A DNA stretch of 64,000 nt from Lachnospiraceae bacterium MD308 (GCA_010206225.2 VIQU02000007.1:27408-91407), one strand, 5' to 3'. Counted from the stretch's first letter, positions 8,840-20,594 are shown. The notes: generated by a model not told the origin, from the letters alone. Numbers and translations: made by a program.

Positions 8840-10029
8840 GTAAAAAAGATGACCAAAACTATATCTTCTCCCTTCTTAACGACATACCTGAAAAGCTTTC
8901 AGACTATCAAACAACACCTCTTACGAATGAGGAAATGTTCAAATACCGTGAGAGCTTACGGCAAAATATCAAAAAGACAAAATCGTCCCGTAAAAAAAGG
9001 ACAGTTCTCTGGCGCTACATCTCCATGGGCGCGGCGGCATGTCTCCTTATAACTCTTACCCTTTTTGACCTGCAGCCCCGCAGCGAACAAATCCGCGCCT
9101 CATCCGGCACCAACCACTACAGCTTAAGCTCCATGCTCGGTGTCAGCAGTGAGCTTGAGGACTATGCGCAGCACATTAATGAAAACCATTCCATAAGCGG
9201 GGGCAGCGTAACCCTCAATTCTGCGGCGCTGGATTCTGGACGATTCAGCATCTACAGCACCTATTATTATGATGAAATGCAGGAGATCCCAAGACTTACA
9301 AACGGCGGGTGGGGGAGAGCTTACGGAAGTACATTCTCAGACACCGAAGCCATACTTTATAAGCCCGAATACCGAAATTCATCCTCCTCCCCCAACAATG
9401 CGGAATACGTGGTTTCAAGGCAGATTCCATATATCCAGAGATTGTTCGTCAACGGTAAGGAGATGATATGTGAGACAGAAAGCGACCTGTATGCAAGCGC
9501 AAACGGAGTTCTGCAGGATACGGCTGCCTACTTTTTCTCCGCAAAAGACATAGAATTTCCAGCCCGCATCACTGTAGAAATCTGGAAAGACCCTTCCCAG
9601 AAAGCGCCTGAAACGACATTTGACTTCATGCTGAAAAAGGAAAATATCGTGCCGGACAAAAAAAACATAGAGCTGCACCACACAGCCGTACTGCCTGACG
9701 GGCGCACCCTGACTTTTAAAAGATTTGTTTACAATACACTGGGGATATGGGTAGAGGCAGAATATGAAGGCACAGCTTCTGACGGAGAAAAATATGGATC
9801 TTCATATCTGCAAAATACAGATGAAAATGACAATTTCCAGATTCTCCGCGAGCATAAGCTTAATAACAACCGACTCTTATTCAGCCCGGATTATATCACG
9901 TCTCTCTACTCACAGATAGATGCTATGAAACTTTTAGAATATTCCATTACAATGTATCATTATGACGACAGCTCAGATACTGCCAGACGCATAGTACTCG
10001 ATGAGCCTTTGAAGATACCCTTGAAATAG
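8836..10029 (+). CDS. Membrane anti-sigma factor, DUF4179-like
   Basis: 397 residues: a cytoplasmic head of about 65 residues, one transmembrane helix (about 67-84, ISMGAAACLLITLTLF) and a long extracytoplasmic domain. The layout, and the position four bases inside the end of an ECF sigma gene, identify it as the cognate anti-sigma factor. The head has no obvious zinc-finger HxxxCxxC motif. The outer domain (about 100-397) resembles DUF4179 proteins found in Firmicute ECF systems; that label is from memory of the family and moderately sure. It would hold the sigma factor until an envelope signal arrives. Confidence 0.75.
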   Translation: MSKKDDQNYIFSLLNDIPEKLSDYQTTPLTNEEMFKYRESLRQNIKKTKSSRKKRTVLWRYISMGAAACLLITLTLFDLQPRSEQIRASSGTNHYSLSSMLGVSSELEDYAQHINENHSISGGSVTLNSAALDSGRFSIYSTYYYDEMQEIPRLTNGGWGRAYGSTFSDTEAILYKPEYRNSSSSPNNAEYVVSRQIPYIQRLFVNGKEMICETESDLYASANGVLQDTAAYFFSAKDIEFPARITVEIWKDPSQKAPETTFDFMLKKENIVPDKKNIELHHTAVLPDGRTLTFKRFVYNTLGIWVEAEYEGTASDGEKYGSSYLQNTDENDNFQILREHKLNNNRLLFSPDYITSLYSQIDAMKLLEYSITMYHYDDSSDTARRIVLDEPLKIPLK

Positions 10030-10040
10030 CAGCGAACACA

Positions 10041-10067
10041 ATCGGGGGAGCATAAAGCTCCCCCGAT
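10041..10067. terminator. Bidirectional terminator-like hairpin
   Basis: ATCGGGGGAG and CTCCCCCGAT form a perfect 10-bp stem with a seven-base loop, between the convergent ends of the anti-sigma gene (10029) and the dehydrogenase gene (10079). U-runs are weak on both sides. Confidence 0.7.
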
Positions 10068-10078
10068 AACAACTCAGT

Positions 10079-11143
10079 TTAAGGAATCAGCATAACTTTG
10101 AATGCTTCCGGATCTTTCTCCGCAACCTCAAACGCCTTCTCCCAGTCTTCCATCTTAAAGGAATGGGAAATTAACCCATCCGTATAGATCGAGCCGTCAA
10201 CCATACCCTTCATCACCGGCCCGTAACAATACGGCGCCAGATGTGCTCCATAGATCTCGATCTCTTTCCCGTCTCCAATATCATTCCAGTCTACGGTAAT
10301 CGCTTTCGGAAATACTCCGAACTGTACATATCTTCCGCAGAAACGGATGGCATCCATGCCCTGAAGCACGCTCTTTTCACTGCCGGACGCTTCGATATAT
10401 ACATCACACCCATAACCGTCTGTCAGCTCGCGGATCTTATCGCCTACATTTACCTCCAGCGGATTAAGAACCATATCGGCTCCGCACTTCATCGCCATAT
10501 CCAATCGCTTTTGCCGAAGATCCAGACCAATGATCATTTTCGGCTGCAATTTTCTCGCCACGCTGACCATTCCAAGGCCGATTGCTCCAAGACCGCTGAT
10601 AACGACTACATCATTGTGCTGTACCTTTGCCCGCTCTACTGCATGCATCGCACATGCCAACGGCTCAATCAAAACCGCCTGCTCCAAAGACAGCTCATCC
10701 GGCACATGATGGTGGATTCCCTGCTTATTGAACTTCATATACTCGGCAAAGCCGCCCTGCATGTCTCCTTTGAAACCGTAGATATAATGTCTCTGACACA
10801 TGGAATAATAACCCGCTTTGCAGAAACGGCACTCGCCGCATGGTACGATCTGCTCGGAAACCATACGGTCTCCTTCCCTGACACCTGTAACATTCTTTCC
10901 GTATCTGACCACGCGTCCTACAAACTCATGTCCGCCGATAACCGGCGCTTCTATATAGCGCTTCTCAGGCGTCGTACCCCATATGCGCACGCCGCCGTGC
11001 AGGGTCTTTACATCTCCGGCACAGATTCCGCAGCCTTCAATCTTTACAAGTATTTCATCATCATCTATCTCCGGCACCGGCACATCCTCATAACGAAAAT
11101 CGCCGGGCGCATACATTCTTAATGCTTTCATTGTTTTTTCCAT
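10079..11143 (-). CDS. Zinc-dependent medium-chain alcohol dehydrogenase
   Basis: 354-residue cytosolic NAD(P)-dependent oxidoreductase of the polyol/threonine dehydrogenase group. Catalytic zinc ligands are visible as Cys41 (EGCGICAGDV) and His72-Glu73 (IGGHEFVG). The structural zinc lobe has Cys102, 105, 108 and 116 (PCGECRFCKAGYYSMC). A Rossmann motif follows at about 187 (ISGLGAIGLGMVSVA). It is the last gene of the arabinofuranoside operon, 38 bp after a GH51 gene, so it may act on a pentose or pentitol such as arabinose/arabitol, but substrate prediction in this family is unreliable. The start at 11143 has AAGGAGACAAGAGA; a second ATG four codons on is possible. Confidence 0.85.
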   Translation of the reverse strand: MEKTMKALRMYAPGDFRYEDVPVPEIDDDEILVKIEGCGICAGDVKTLHGGVRIWGTTPEKRYIEAPVIGGHEFVGRVVRYGKNVTGVREGDRMVSEQIVPCGECRFCKAGYYSMCQRHYIYGFKGDMQGGFAEYMKFNKQGIHHHVPDELSLEQAVLIEPLACAMHAVERAKVQHNDVVVISGLGAIGLGMVSVARKLQPKMIIGLDLRQKRLDMAMKCGADMVLNPLEVNVGDKIRELTDGYGCDVYIEASGSEKSVLQGMDAIRFCGRYVQFGVFPKAITVDWNDIGDGKEIEIYGAHLAPYCYGPVMKGMVDGSIYTDGLISHSFKMEDWEKAFEVAEKDPEAFKVMLIP

Positions 11144-11181
11144 TCTCTTGTCTCCTTGTCTGTGTCATTGATCTTAATCCG

Positions 11182-13355
<2,174 letters not shown>

Positions 13356-13373
13356 CTGGTCTCCTCCCTGTCT

Positions 13374-14867
13374 CTATACGCCAATCTGAATAACTCCCAC
13401 CATGTGGGGTTTAAGCGTTATCTCCATTCCGGGTATGTATGTCCCCAGCTCTTCGCATTCTATCGCGATTTCTTCCCGGTCAATATCATTATAGCTCTCC
13501 GTACTTTCTCCGGAAATGTAATACATGCGCACATCACCGGAAGTTTCCAGATTTATCTCCAGTTTTTTCGCTTCTGCCTCACTTTTATTCACTACCGCAA
13601 CCGCATAACCGGCTTGGCCGCTGAATGCTGTGGCAACGATGTCCAAAACAGCCGTCTCTTCCGGCTCTCCCACTTTGTTCCGTACGCACATCATTTCCAT
13701 ATCTCCGCACCATGAGTCAAGAACTACATCCCCCATATAATTAACATATAAGTCGAACACATGATATGTACTACGCAGTACGATTCCTTCCTTATATGTA
13801 TAGATACATCCTCTTGTATTGACGATCGGCGCAAAGTTCGCCATGCCCACAATATCACAGTTACGGTTCAGCACATTAAGAAAACATGCGGTGAACACTG
13901 CATCCGCCATGGTATATTTACTATTATCATCATTTTTATCGCGTGGATACAGATAGTCTTTTTTCGTCCGACCCTGTTCAACCGTATGGACATTTGGATG
14001 ATACCAGCCTCTTAAGTTCCATTCATCGAAGGCAATCTTAATCTTTTTATCCAACTTCATGGCCGTCAGAAGTCCCCGGACTTCCGCTATAGAATGCTCT
14101 GTCTGGTTCGTGTAGGCCATAACCGCCTCATAATCGGCATAATCATTCGTCTGGTGAATTCCGTCCCAATATTCATGAATGGATATCCAATCCAGAAACT
14201 GCGCGCTGCTTTTTAAAAGCTTTATATTCCAGTCCAGATCTGTTAACGCTGCCGCAGTAAGCTCTGTGTCCGGATCTACATGCTTAATCATTTTGGAAGA
14301 TTCTGCCACAAGCCGACTCCACTCTTCCGCTGATTTGGCGCCGATCTCCCAGAAGCCGTAGTTCTCATTTCCAACGCTCCAATACTTTACCTTATAGGGT
14401 TTTGGACAGCCGTTAGCAATCCGCCATTTTGCATATCGCCCTTCGTACTCCAGATTACAGTATTCTACCCAGTCGCTCATCTCTTCCGCCGTGCCCGTTC
14501 CTGCATTTGCACAGATATAGGGCTCACAGCCAATCTTCCTGCACAGCCGAATATATTCATCTGTCCCAAAGGAATTCGGTTCTTCTACTCTCCAAGCCTT
14601 ATCAAAAAAGGGCCTCCTGTTATCGCCTACCGCATCTTTCCAGTGGTAAGAGGACACAAAACATCCCCCAGGCCATCTCAGTATGGGAACCTTTATCTTT
14701 CTCATGGCTTCCAGTACATCCATACGAAGCCCGTCCTCATCCGACAGAGGATTATCCGGATCATACACTCCGCCGTAGATCTGACGGTGGAAATGCTCGA
14801 TAAAGTGTCCGTAAATCATACTATCTCTTGTCCCGATCTTTCGCTGTCCGTTGATATATAATTTCAC
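13374..14867 (-). CDS. Alpha-N-arabinofuranosidase, GH51 (second paralogue)
   Basis: 497-residue intracellular GH51 enzyme. Acid/base Glu168 lies in WSVGNENYGFWE and the nucleophile Glu282 in IAFDEWNLRGWY. The N-terminal MIYGHFIEHFHRQIYGGVYD is the usual GH51 opening and the C-terminal beta domain is complete. It starts at GTG with GAAAGGGTATTGAA upstream. It shares the fold but little close sequence identity with the GH51 at 11182-12696, so the operon holds two separate GH51 subfamilies rather than a recent duplication. It follows the GH43 gene by 14 bp; together the three glycosidases would strip arabinofuranose from imported arabino-oligosaccharides. Confidence 0.92.
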   Translation of the reverse strand: MKLYINGQRKIGTRDSMIYGHFIEHFHRQIYGGVYDPDNPLSDEDGLRMDVLEAMRKIKVPILRWPGGCFVSSYHWKDAVGDNRRPFFDKAWRVEEPNSFGTDEYIRLCRKIGCEPYICANAGTGTAEEMSDWVEYCNLEYEGRYAKWRIANGCPKPYKVKYWSVGNENYGFWEIGAKSAEEWSRLVAESSKMIKHVDPDTELTAAALTDLDWNIKLLKSSAQFLDWISIHEYWDGIHQTNDYADYEAVMAYTNQTEHSIAEVRGLLTAMKLDKKIKIAFDEWNLRGWYHPNVHTVEQGRTKKDYLYPRDKNDDNSKYTMADAVFTACFLNVLNRNCDIVGMANFAPIVNTRGCIYTYKEGIVLRSTYHVFDLYVNYMGDVVLDSWCGDMEMMCVRNKVGEPEETAVLDIVATAFSGQAGYAVAVVNKSEAEAKKLEINLETSGDVRMYYISGESTESYNDIDREEIAIECEELGTYIPGMEITLKPHMVGVIQIGV

Positions 14868-14881
14868 TTCAATACCCTTTC

Positions 14882-15850
14882 CTATTCATATCTGAATACC
14901 GGCGTCTTTACTCCGTCTTTTCTCTCCCAGCCGACCTTCATCAGCATCGCGTGTCTGTTGGGATTATACAGCGGATTTCCTATAATCTCCTTCTCTGTCC
15001 GGGCATGATAGACCATGATATCTGTCCCGTCGGAAAGCTTTGTAAAGCAATTGTGTCCCGGCCCGTAGATTCCCTTTGCCTCATCTGTGCAGAGAACTGG
15101 ATATCTGGACTTCTTCCATGACAATGGATCCAAAAGATCACTGTCCGCATCTGCCGTCAGCATTCCCATACAATAAAAAATACCTGTTTCACTGGCTGAA
15201 TAAGTAAGGAACAATTGTCCCTCATCGTTCTTAATGACAAACGGCCCCTCATTTACCCAGAATCCCACTCTCTCCCAGTCGTAATCCGGCGTCGTAAGAA
15301 GAACCTGAGCCGTCTTAAGCCTGCATGGAGATTCCATCTGCGCAATGTACAGATTCGCGATCTTCCTTCCGACGCTTACCTTCTCCGACCACACGTAGTA
15401 ATGCTTTCCATGATTCTCAAAAACTGTTCCGTCCAGCGAAAAATCTTCAAAGGAGAAAGGATCCGTATCCGCTCTCTGCAGCTTGCCTCTCTCAACCCAT
15501 TTTCCCGTAATCGGATCATCGCCGATACATTCCAGCACATACGGACGTATCTCCCATACGTTGTCCTTATCCCCGCCGGCGTAGTAGATATACCACCCGC
15601 CGTCAAGATAATGAAGCTCCGGCGCCCAGATATGTATACTCATAGGTCCTTCCTCATGCTTCACCCATACTGTATGTTCTTCGGCCTTTGAAAGAGCCCC
15701 AAGACTCTTAGCCCGCCTCAGGACAATCCGGTCATATTCCGGAACAGACGCAGTAAAATAGTAAGTCCCGTCTGTATGTCTGTATACATATGGATCCGCT
15801 CTCTGCGGAATCCATATGCTGTTAAACTGTAACTCGTAATTTTTACTCAT
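14882..15850 (-). CDS. Glycoside hydrolase family 43 (arabinofuranosidase/arabinanase-like)
   Basis: 322-residue intracellular five-bladed beta-propeller. The catalytic triad of GH43 is visible: general base Asp19 (QRADPYVYRHTDG), pKa-modulating Asp140 (FSLDGTVFENHG) and acid Glu201 (WVNEGPFVIKNDE). No signal peptide is present, so it acts on imported oligosaccharides. The length is that of a single-domain GH43 without the C-terminal sandwich. It lies 9 bp after the second permease gene and 14 bp before a GH51 gene. Activity could be alpha-L-arabinofuranosidase, exo-arabinanase or beta-xylosidase; context favours the arabinose-releasing activities. Confidence 0.88.
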   Translation of the reverse strand: MSKNYELQFNSIWIPQRADPYVYRHTDGTYYFTASVPEYDRIVLRRAKSLGALSKAEEHTVWVKHEEGPMSIHIWAPELHYLDGGWYIYYAGGDKDNVWEIRPYVLECIGDDPITGKWVERGKLQRADTDPFSFEDFSLDGTVFENHGKHYYVWSEKVSVGRKIANLYIAQMESPCRLKTAQVLLTTPDYDWERVGFWVNEGPFVIKNDEGQLFLTYSASETGIFYCMGMLTADADSDLLDPLSWKKSRYPVLCTDEAKGIYGPGHNCFTKLSDGTDIMVYHARTEKEIIGNPLYNPNRHAMLMKVGWERKDGVKTPVFRYE

Positions 15851-15859
15851 ACTAAAATC

Positions 15860-16696
15860 CTATCCTTTAACGCCGCCCGCAGTCATACCTTCAATGAAGT
15901 AAGACTGGAAACATACAAATAAAATCAAAATAGGTATGATCGCAAAGCAAGAACCTGCAATCAGTATATCATAATTATTGCCATAAAGTGACATCAAGCT
16001 CTGCAAGCCTACCGGCAATGTGATCTTAGACTGCGAACGCATAACGATCATCGGCCACAGGAAGTTATTCCAGCTTGACATACCCTGATAGATACCCATC
16101 GCTGCAAAGGATGGTTTCATTAGAGGCACCATGATGCGGAAAAATATTCCATACTCTGTACAGCCGTCTACACGCGCCGCATCCAAAAATTCTTTCGATA
16201 TACCTGACAGATATTGCCGAAAGAAGAAGATCAGCATGGGCGCCACTATGTACGGCAGCATGATACCCCACATACTATCCATGATTCCCATACCTATGAT
16301 CAGACGGTATAACGGAAGAATAATAACTTCCGTAGGGATCATCATAACAAGAAGTACACAGGCAAACGCCGCGTTTTTAAGTTTAAAGTCATACATTGCG
16401 AAGCCGTATCCTACACAGGCGCTTAAGAACAATGCAAGTACAACCTGAATTACTGTAATAAGCAGACTGTTTTTATACCAGTTAAAATAATTATTCTGGC
16501 CGCTGAACAGAAGCTTATAATTGTTCATATTGGCCGTTGCCCAGTCAATATCAAAGTTAAGTCCGTAACGCATAAGATCGGAGCCCGGCCGAAAAGATGA
16601 TGCCAGAAGAAGAATCAGCGGAAGCATCGTAACCACTATAACAATAGCGAAAAATATAAACAGGAGAACCGATAATACTTTATTTTTACTTTGCAT
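15860..16696 (-). CDS. Carbohydrate ABC transporter permease (MalG/AraQ type)
   Basis: 278-residue inner-membrane permease with six helices. The EAA loop reads LDAARVDGCTEYGIFFRIMV PLMKP (residues about 185-210), the contact for the ATPase, and the protein ends in the typical YFIEGMTAGGVKG. It is the second permease, 2 bp downstream of the MalF-type gene. No ATPase gene is linked, as is usual for Firmicute sugar importers of this class, which share a common MsmK/MsmX-type ATPase encoded elsewhere. It starts at 16696 with AAAGGAGAATAGAC. It would import arabinose-containing oligosaccharides in this context. Confidence 0.92.
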   Translation of the reverse strand: MQSKNKVLSVLLFIFFAIVIVVTMLPLILLLASSFRPGSDLMRYGLNFDIDWATANMNNYKLLFSGQNNYFNWYKNSLLITVIQVVLALFLSACVGYGFAMYDFKLKNAAFACVLLVMMIPTEVIILPLYRLIIGMGIMDSMWGIMLPYIVAPMLIFFFRQYLSGISKEFLDAARVDGCTEYGIFFRIMVPLMKPSFAAMGIYQGMSSWNNFLWPMIVMRSQSKITLPVGLQSLMSLYGNNYDILIAGSCFAIIPILILFVCFQSYFIEGMTAGGVKG

Positions 16697-16698
16697 GT

Positions 16699-17601
16699 CT
16701 ATTCTCCTTTCTTAAATGTGCCGTTCAGCGCAAGCTGAATTACATTGATAACCATAACAATAACAAGAAGCAATACGCCGATGGCGGAACCGATCCCGAT
16801 ATTATTCTGCTCCATACCCATACGGTACAGATATCCTACGATTGTCGTACCTACGTTATTCGGCGATTTATTTCCATTAAACAACAGGTACGATTCCGTA
16901 AACATTGCCAGGCCGGCAAATATGGAAATCGTCAATACATAGATCGTCGTCGGTTTCAAAAGCGGAAGCGTAATAAAACGGAACTGCTGAATAGATGTGG
17001 CTCCGTCAATACTCGCAGACTCGTACAGATCCCCTGATATCTGCTGCAGCCCAGACAGATAATACATCATATTAACTCCGGTCCAGCGCCACAAACAGAG
17101 TACGAACAGCGCAATCCAGACTGTCGCCGGCTTTCTCAGCCACACGATCGGATCCGCCCCAAAATAGCTGACAACCTGATTCATGAACGAACCTTCCAGC
17201 TCGCCGAACATCAGCCGAAACATAACGCCCGCTACTACGACTGATGTAAGCGCCGGAACAAACATCATGCTTCGGAAAAATCCTTTTGCGCGCATATGCT
17301 TGCTGTTCAGCATAGTAGCCAGAATCATAGGAATCGGGATCATCAGCGCACAGCTTACGATCATATAAAAAATACTGTTCTTCAAACTTTTGTAAAACAC
17401 GGGATTCATCAATGTTTTATAATTCTTCAGTCCGACAAAAGTAGTATTATCTCCCGCAACTCTCTGAAAACTCATCATGATCGTGCTAACGATCGGATAA
17501 GCAAAGAAAATAAAAAACGTTAAAATAAACGGGAGGATGAACACATATGGCGCCGCTTTCTGAGAATACAGAAAGCGCTTAAAAACGCTCTTTTTTTCCA
17601 T
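16699..17601 (-). CDS. Carbohydrate ABC transporter permease (MalF/AraP type)
   Basis: 300-residue permease with six helices (first about 17-39). The EAA loop is YESASIDGATSIQQFRFITL, followed by PLLKPTTIYVL. It is the first of the permease pair, and pairs with the 278-residue protein. The start at 17601 has a modest GGAGATAGAACT upstream. A stable hairpin at 17644-17675 lies between it and the binding-protein gene. The cytosolic ATPase is not encoded nearby. Confidence 0.92.
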   Translation of the reverse strand: MEKKSVFKRFLYSQKAAPYVFILPFILTFFIFFAYPIVSTIMMSFQRVAGDNTTFVGLKNYKTLMNPVFYKSLKNSIFYMIVSCALMIPIPMILATMLNSKHMRAKGFFRSMMFVPALTSVVVAGVMFRLMFGELEGSFMNQVVSYFGADPIVWLRKPATVWIALFVLCLWRWTGVNMMYYLSGLQQISGDLYESASIDGATSIQQFRFITLPLLKPTTIYVLTISIFAGLAMFTESYLLFNGNKSPNNVGTTIVGYLYRMGMEQNNIGIGSAIGVLLLVIVMVINVIQLALNGTFKKGE

Positions 17602-17643
17602 AGTTCTATCTCCATTTCTTCTTTTACGATAACCAATTTTAAA

Positions 17644-17675
17644 ATGGAAGGCGCATTCTTCAATACGCCTTCCAT
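17644..17675 (-). terminator. Intercistronic hairpin with short U-run after the binding-protein gene
   Basis: ATGGAAGGCG and CGCCTTCCAT form a perfect 10-bp stem with a 12-base loop, followed on the minus strand by TTTAAAATT. The position between the binding-protein gene and the permease genes suggests partial termination or 3'-end protection giving excess binding protein. Confidence 0.65.
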
Positions 17676-17709
17676 CTCTACCCTACAATATCATCATTCT
17701 ATATTCAGC

Positions 17710-19086
17710 TTATTCATCGTAAATGATTGTAGCCTGTTCTGTCTCAAGCATATCAGCTGCCGGAGTTTCTAAGTCTCCTTCAAATGCGTTCGCATATGTT
17801 GTGGATACAAGAACACTGTATGTTGCAGAATATCCGCCTGCAATATTCGGAGCAGTTAAATCTGTGCCATTCTTTTTGATAATATCAAACGGATTTGTTG
17901 CGAAATACTGAAGGAATTTGTTATCCTTATTCTCAGTAATCTCTGGATCATCCCACAGAGAGGTTCTGATCGGATCAAATCCAAGCTCATTCCACTCATA
18001 TTTATTTCCTTCTTCTGACAGTTTTGCAAATGCTAAGAAGTCTTTTGCAAGCTGTTCCTTCTCGGTGAACTTCAGTACAGATGTACCTGTACCGCCCTGA
18101 AGAACTTCACGGGTATCTCCTTCTTTCCATACCGGAATCTCATAGATAGCCATCTTACCATTCAGATCCGGACAATAATCTGTGAAACGTCCCATATACC
18201 ACAGAGGCATTGCAAGAGAAGCAACTCCGCCGCTGTTTAAGTGACCATACCACTCTTCTGTGTGGAAGCCGCCGCCAGGAGCAACCTCGCAGACACCCTC
18301 TTTGATCATCTCTCTGATAAACTCGATAGTTTCTGCGTGTTCCTTCGTATTGATATCCGGTTTACCGGAATCATCAACATACTGTTTTCCTTTTTCAAGC
18401 ATCATCAACTGAGGAAGGAAAAGGTCAGAAGTCTCAACCGCACACATCGGCTTGCCGGTCTTCTCAAGAACTGTCTTTCCTGCTTCCATATAGTCGTCCC
18501 ATGTAACGATCGTAGCCGGATCAACGCCAGCTTCATTCATGATGTCCATATTGTAGTAGCATACAGACGCTCCAAGATGGAAGTCAACGCCGTACCAGTT
18601 CTTCTCATCGCCGTACATCTTAACACGAGACATAACGATCTCATCCTGATATGGCTCAACAACATCATTCAGAGGAAGCAGATAGCCATCCTTTAAGAAT
18701 GAACCATAGTAACCAACCTCGATATCAGCGATATCCGGCGTGCCCTCTCCTGCCTGACATGCTACAAGAAGCTTGCTCTGCAAGGAGTGTGATTCACCAG
18801 TAGTTACAGTAAGGTTGATCGGGTTGTCCGGATGTTCCTCATTCCAAAGATCTGCCATTGTAGTATAGAAACCTACATGCAGCTCCTGAAATGTCCAGAG
18901 GGAAAGATCTGTACCTCCGTCAACAAAAGTATTCTTACCTTCTGTCATCCCCTCTTCACCGCCGCCGCTGCTTTCTTCAGTTTTAGCAGCATCTCCGCTG
19001 CCGCCGTCAGAAGAGCCGCCGCATCCAACCAACAATGATGCCGCCATCATCGCACACAAAATACCGCTTAAAATTCTCTTTTTCAT
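17710..19086 (-). CDS. Carbohydrate ABC transporter substrate-binding lipoprotein
   Basis: 458-residue extracellular lipoprotein. I chose the ATG at 19086 because AAAGGAGGACACGT lies right before it and the peptide then begins with a proper signal sequence MKKRILSGILCAMMAASLLV ending in the lipobox LVGC. The body is the type-1 extracellular solute-binding fold (SBP_bac_1) of oligosaccharide binders such as AraN. It includes an aromatic-rich DLSLWTFQELHVGFYTTMAD early and EEHPDNPINLTVTTG. It heads the arabinofuranoside transport operon, and its specificity for arabino-oligosaccharides is inferred from the GH43/GH51 neighbours. Confidence 0.92.
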   Translation of the reverse strand: MKKRILSGILCAMMAASLLVGCGGSSDGGSGDAAKTEESSGGGEEGMTEGKNTFVDGGTDLSLWTFQELHVGFYTTMADLWNEEHPDNPINLTVTTGESHSLQSKLLVACQAGEGTPDIADIEVGYYGSFLKDGYLLPLNDVVEPYQDEIVMSRVKMYGDEKNWYGVDFHLGASVCYYNMDIMNEAGVDPATIVTWDDYMEAGKTVLEKTGKPMCAVETSDLFLPQLMMLEKGKQYVDDSGKPDINTKEHAETIEFIREMIKEGVCEVAPGGGFHTEEWYGHLNSGGVASLAMPLWYMGRFTDYCPDLNGKMAIYEIPVWKEGDTREVLQGGTGTSVLKFTEKEQLAKDFLAFAKLSEEGNKYEWNELGFDPIRTSLWDDPEITENKDNKFLQYFATNPFDIIKKNGTDLTAPNIAGGYSATYSVLVSTTYANAFEGDLETPAADMLETEQATIIYDE

Positions 19087-19120
19087 ACGTGTCCTCCTTT
19101 TTATTATTTTGTGTATTTTT

Positions 19121-19150
19121 GACAATTTTGTATTGTTGCACTAAATTGTC
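19121..19150. promoter_or_regulatory. Inverted repeat in the binding-protein promoter region
   Basis: GACAATTT and AAATTGTC form perfect 8-bp arms around 14 bases, 35 bp upstream of the binding-protein start in the only gap between it and the AraC-type gene. It may be an operator for that regulator or a 5' UTR hairpin. Confidence 0.4.
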
Positions 19151-19192
19151 TGCCATATTTTTTATAATAATTGTTTTTTACGCACTTTTATA

Positions 19193-20458
19193 TCAGCTTT
19201 TTATGGTGTTTGTCAGATTTTTAGTTGTTTCTTGAAATTCTTTTTTGGCATAGATATTTCTGTATTGTTTCGGCGTCATATTTTCATATTTTTTAAACAT
19301 CGCCCCAAAGTGACTCTGGGAACTGAATCCCAGATACAATCCAATCTGCTCAATAGAATATTCCGAGTAGATTAACAGATTTTCTGCAAGCTGCATCTTT
19401 TGATTCATAATATAATCTTTGATACATATGCCTTCCGTCTTCCGAAACAACGCGGACAAGTATTCAATCGACACATCTAATTCATCTGCAAGCTCCCGGA
19501 CGGCTATCTTTGAATGCATTTTTCTGAAAATCAGATTTTTGCATTCTTCTATGAGCGGATTTTTCTTCTTATTGCTGTCATTTCTCAGATCACGCACGAT
19601 CTCCGCATACTGAATGATCCCCCGGCGGATCATCACTACTACCTCGCCGATATTATTGATTTCTTCAAGCTTGAGAATCTGGCTGTCATTAAGAGAAAAT
19701 GCCTCTTCATACGGCATTCCGCCTTCAATCGCAGCTCTTGAGGCTAACGCCATACCTACAATTCCCAGATTCCTGACATTCTGCAATGCATTCTTAGACA
19801 AAACGCCATACTCCCCCACAAAGGTCTCACTAATACATTTCTTCACCCTTTCCACATCGCCTTTACGGATTCCCTCCATTGTCCTTGCCTCCTGACTATA
19901 AGGATTATGCACCCGCGAATATTCGTGGTAATTAAAGAAAAGCTTGCTTTTTTTCTTTTTCATTGAAGCAAGCAGATCGTCTGTAATAAAGTTTTTTTCA
20001 TTAAGCTCCTGGTATGACATTTCTCTCCCGGTTAGCATATAAAACAACAGCAATATTTCCTGACAAAATGTCTCATAACTGCAATAAGGAATTTTGAGAC
20101 CTTCGATCTTATGCTGCCGCGCATAATAATTCTGTACCGTCAGCCCTTCCCGGTATATCTGTTGATGCTCAACATTGATCGGTCCTATGATCAGACAGGT
20201 AGACAAATGATAGATTACCGCATAATGCACTGGATACTCTTCAACATAGATAACCGGATAGTCCTTCCTGCCGGCATGCAGGATTTCCTGCGCAAATTTT
20301 TCATCGGCATTGACCGCATCCTCCTTTATCTCTTCCCCATAATAATTGAGCAGCTCCAGACGGTTCTTTTCACCAATCTGATACTGCCTGACTTGTGCAT
20401 GTGTCGTCCGCAAGATATGATTACAGACATAGTGTAATTCCAATATTGATTTTTCCAT
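19193..20458 (-). CDS. AraC-family transcriptional regulator
   Basis: 421 residues. The C-terminal 100 residues carry two helix-turn-helix motifs: IAVRELADELDVSIEYLSAL FRKTEG and then YSIEQIGLYLGFSSQSHFGA MFKKYENMTPKQYRN, the classic AraC signature. The long N-terminal region (about 1-310) has no recognisable sugar-binding cupin, but resembles the PocR-like/sensor heads seen in Lachnospiraceae AraC proteins; I am not sure of that. It lies just upstream of the arabinofuranoside transporter in the same direction and is its probable activator. The start at 20458 has GGGGAGGATTTTGA. Confidence 0.88.
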   Translation of the reverse strand: MEKSILELHYVCNHILRTTHAQVRQYQIGEKNRLELLNYYGEEIKEDAVNADEKFAQEILHAGRKDYPVIYVEEYPVHYAVIYHLSTCLIIGPINVEHQQIYREGLTVQNYYARQHKIEGLKIPYCSYETFCQEILLLFYMLTGREMSYQELNEKNFITDDLLASMKKKKSKLFFNYHEYSRVHNPYSQEARTMEGIRKGDVERVKKCISETFVGEYGVLSKNALQNVRNLGIVGMALASRAAIEGGMPYEEAFSLNDSQILKLEEINNIGEVVVMIRRGIIQYAEIVRDLRNDSNKKKNPLIEECKNLIFRKMHSKIAVRELADELDVSIEYLSALFRKTEGICIKDYIMNQKMQLAENLLIYSEYSIEQIGLYLGFSSQSHFGAMFKKYENMTPKQYRNIYAKKEFQETTKNLTNTIKS

Positions 20459-20594
20459 TCAAAATCCTCCCCTTCATTTAATTGTTTAGCATATCATTCC
20501 CCTAATATATATCAGGAATTTAATATGTATATCGCAAATTTAATGTTAGGGATGTTACCTGCTGTGCAGTAATGAAACTTTATCAAAATAATAG

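Noticed and set aside
10241-11122. Long plus-strand open frame (293 codons)
   Set aside because: It is antisense to the zinc dehydrogenase with intact zinc ligands, lacks a ribosome site and has shadow-like His/Cys/Ile-rich composition.
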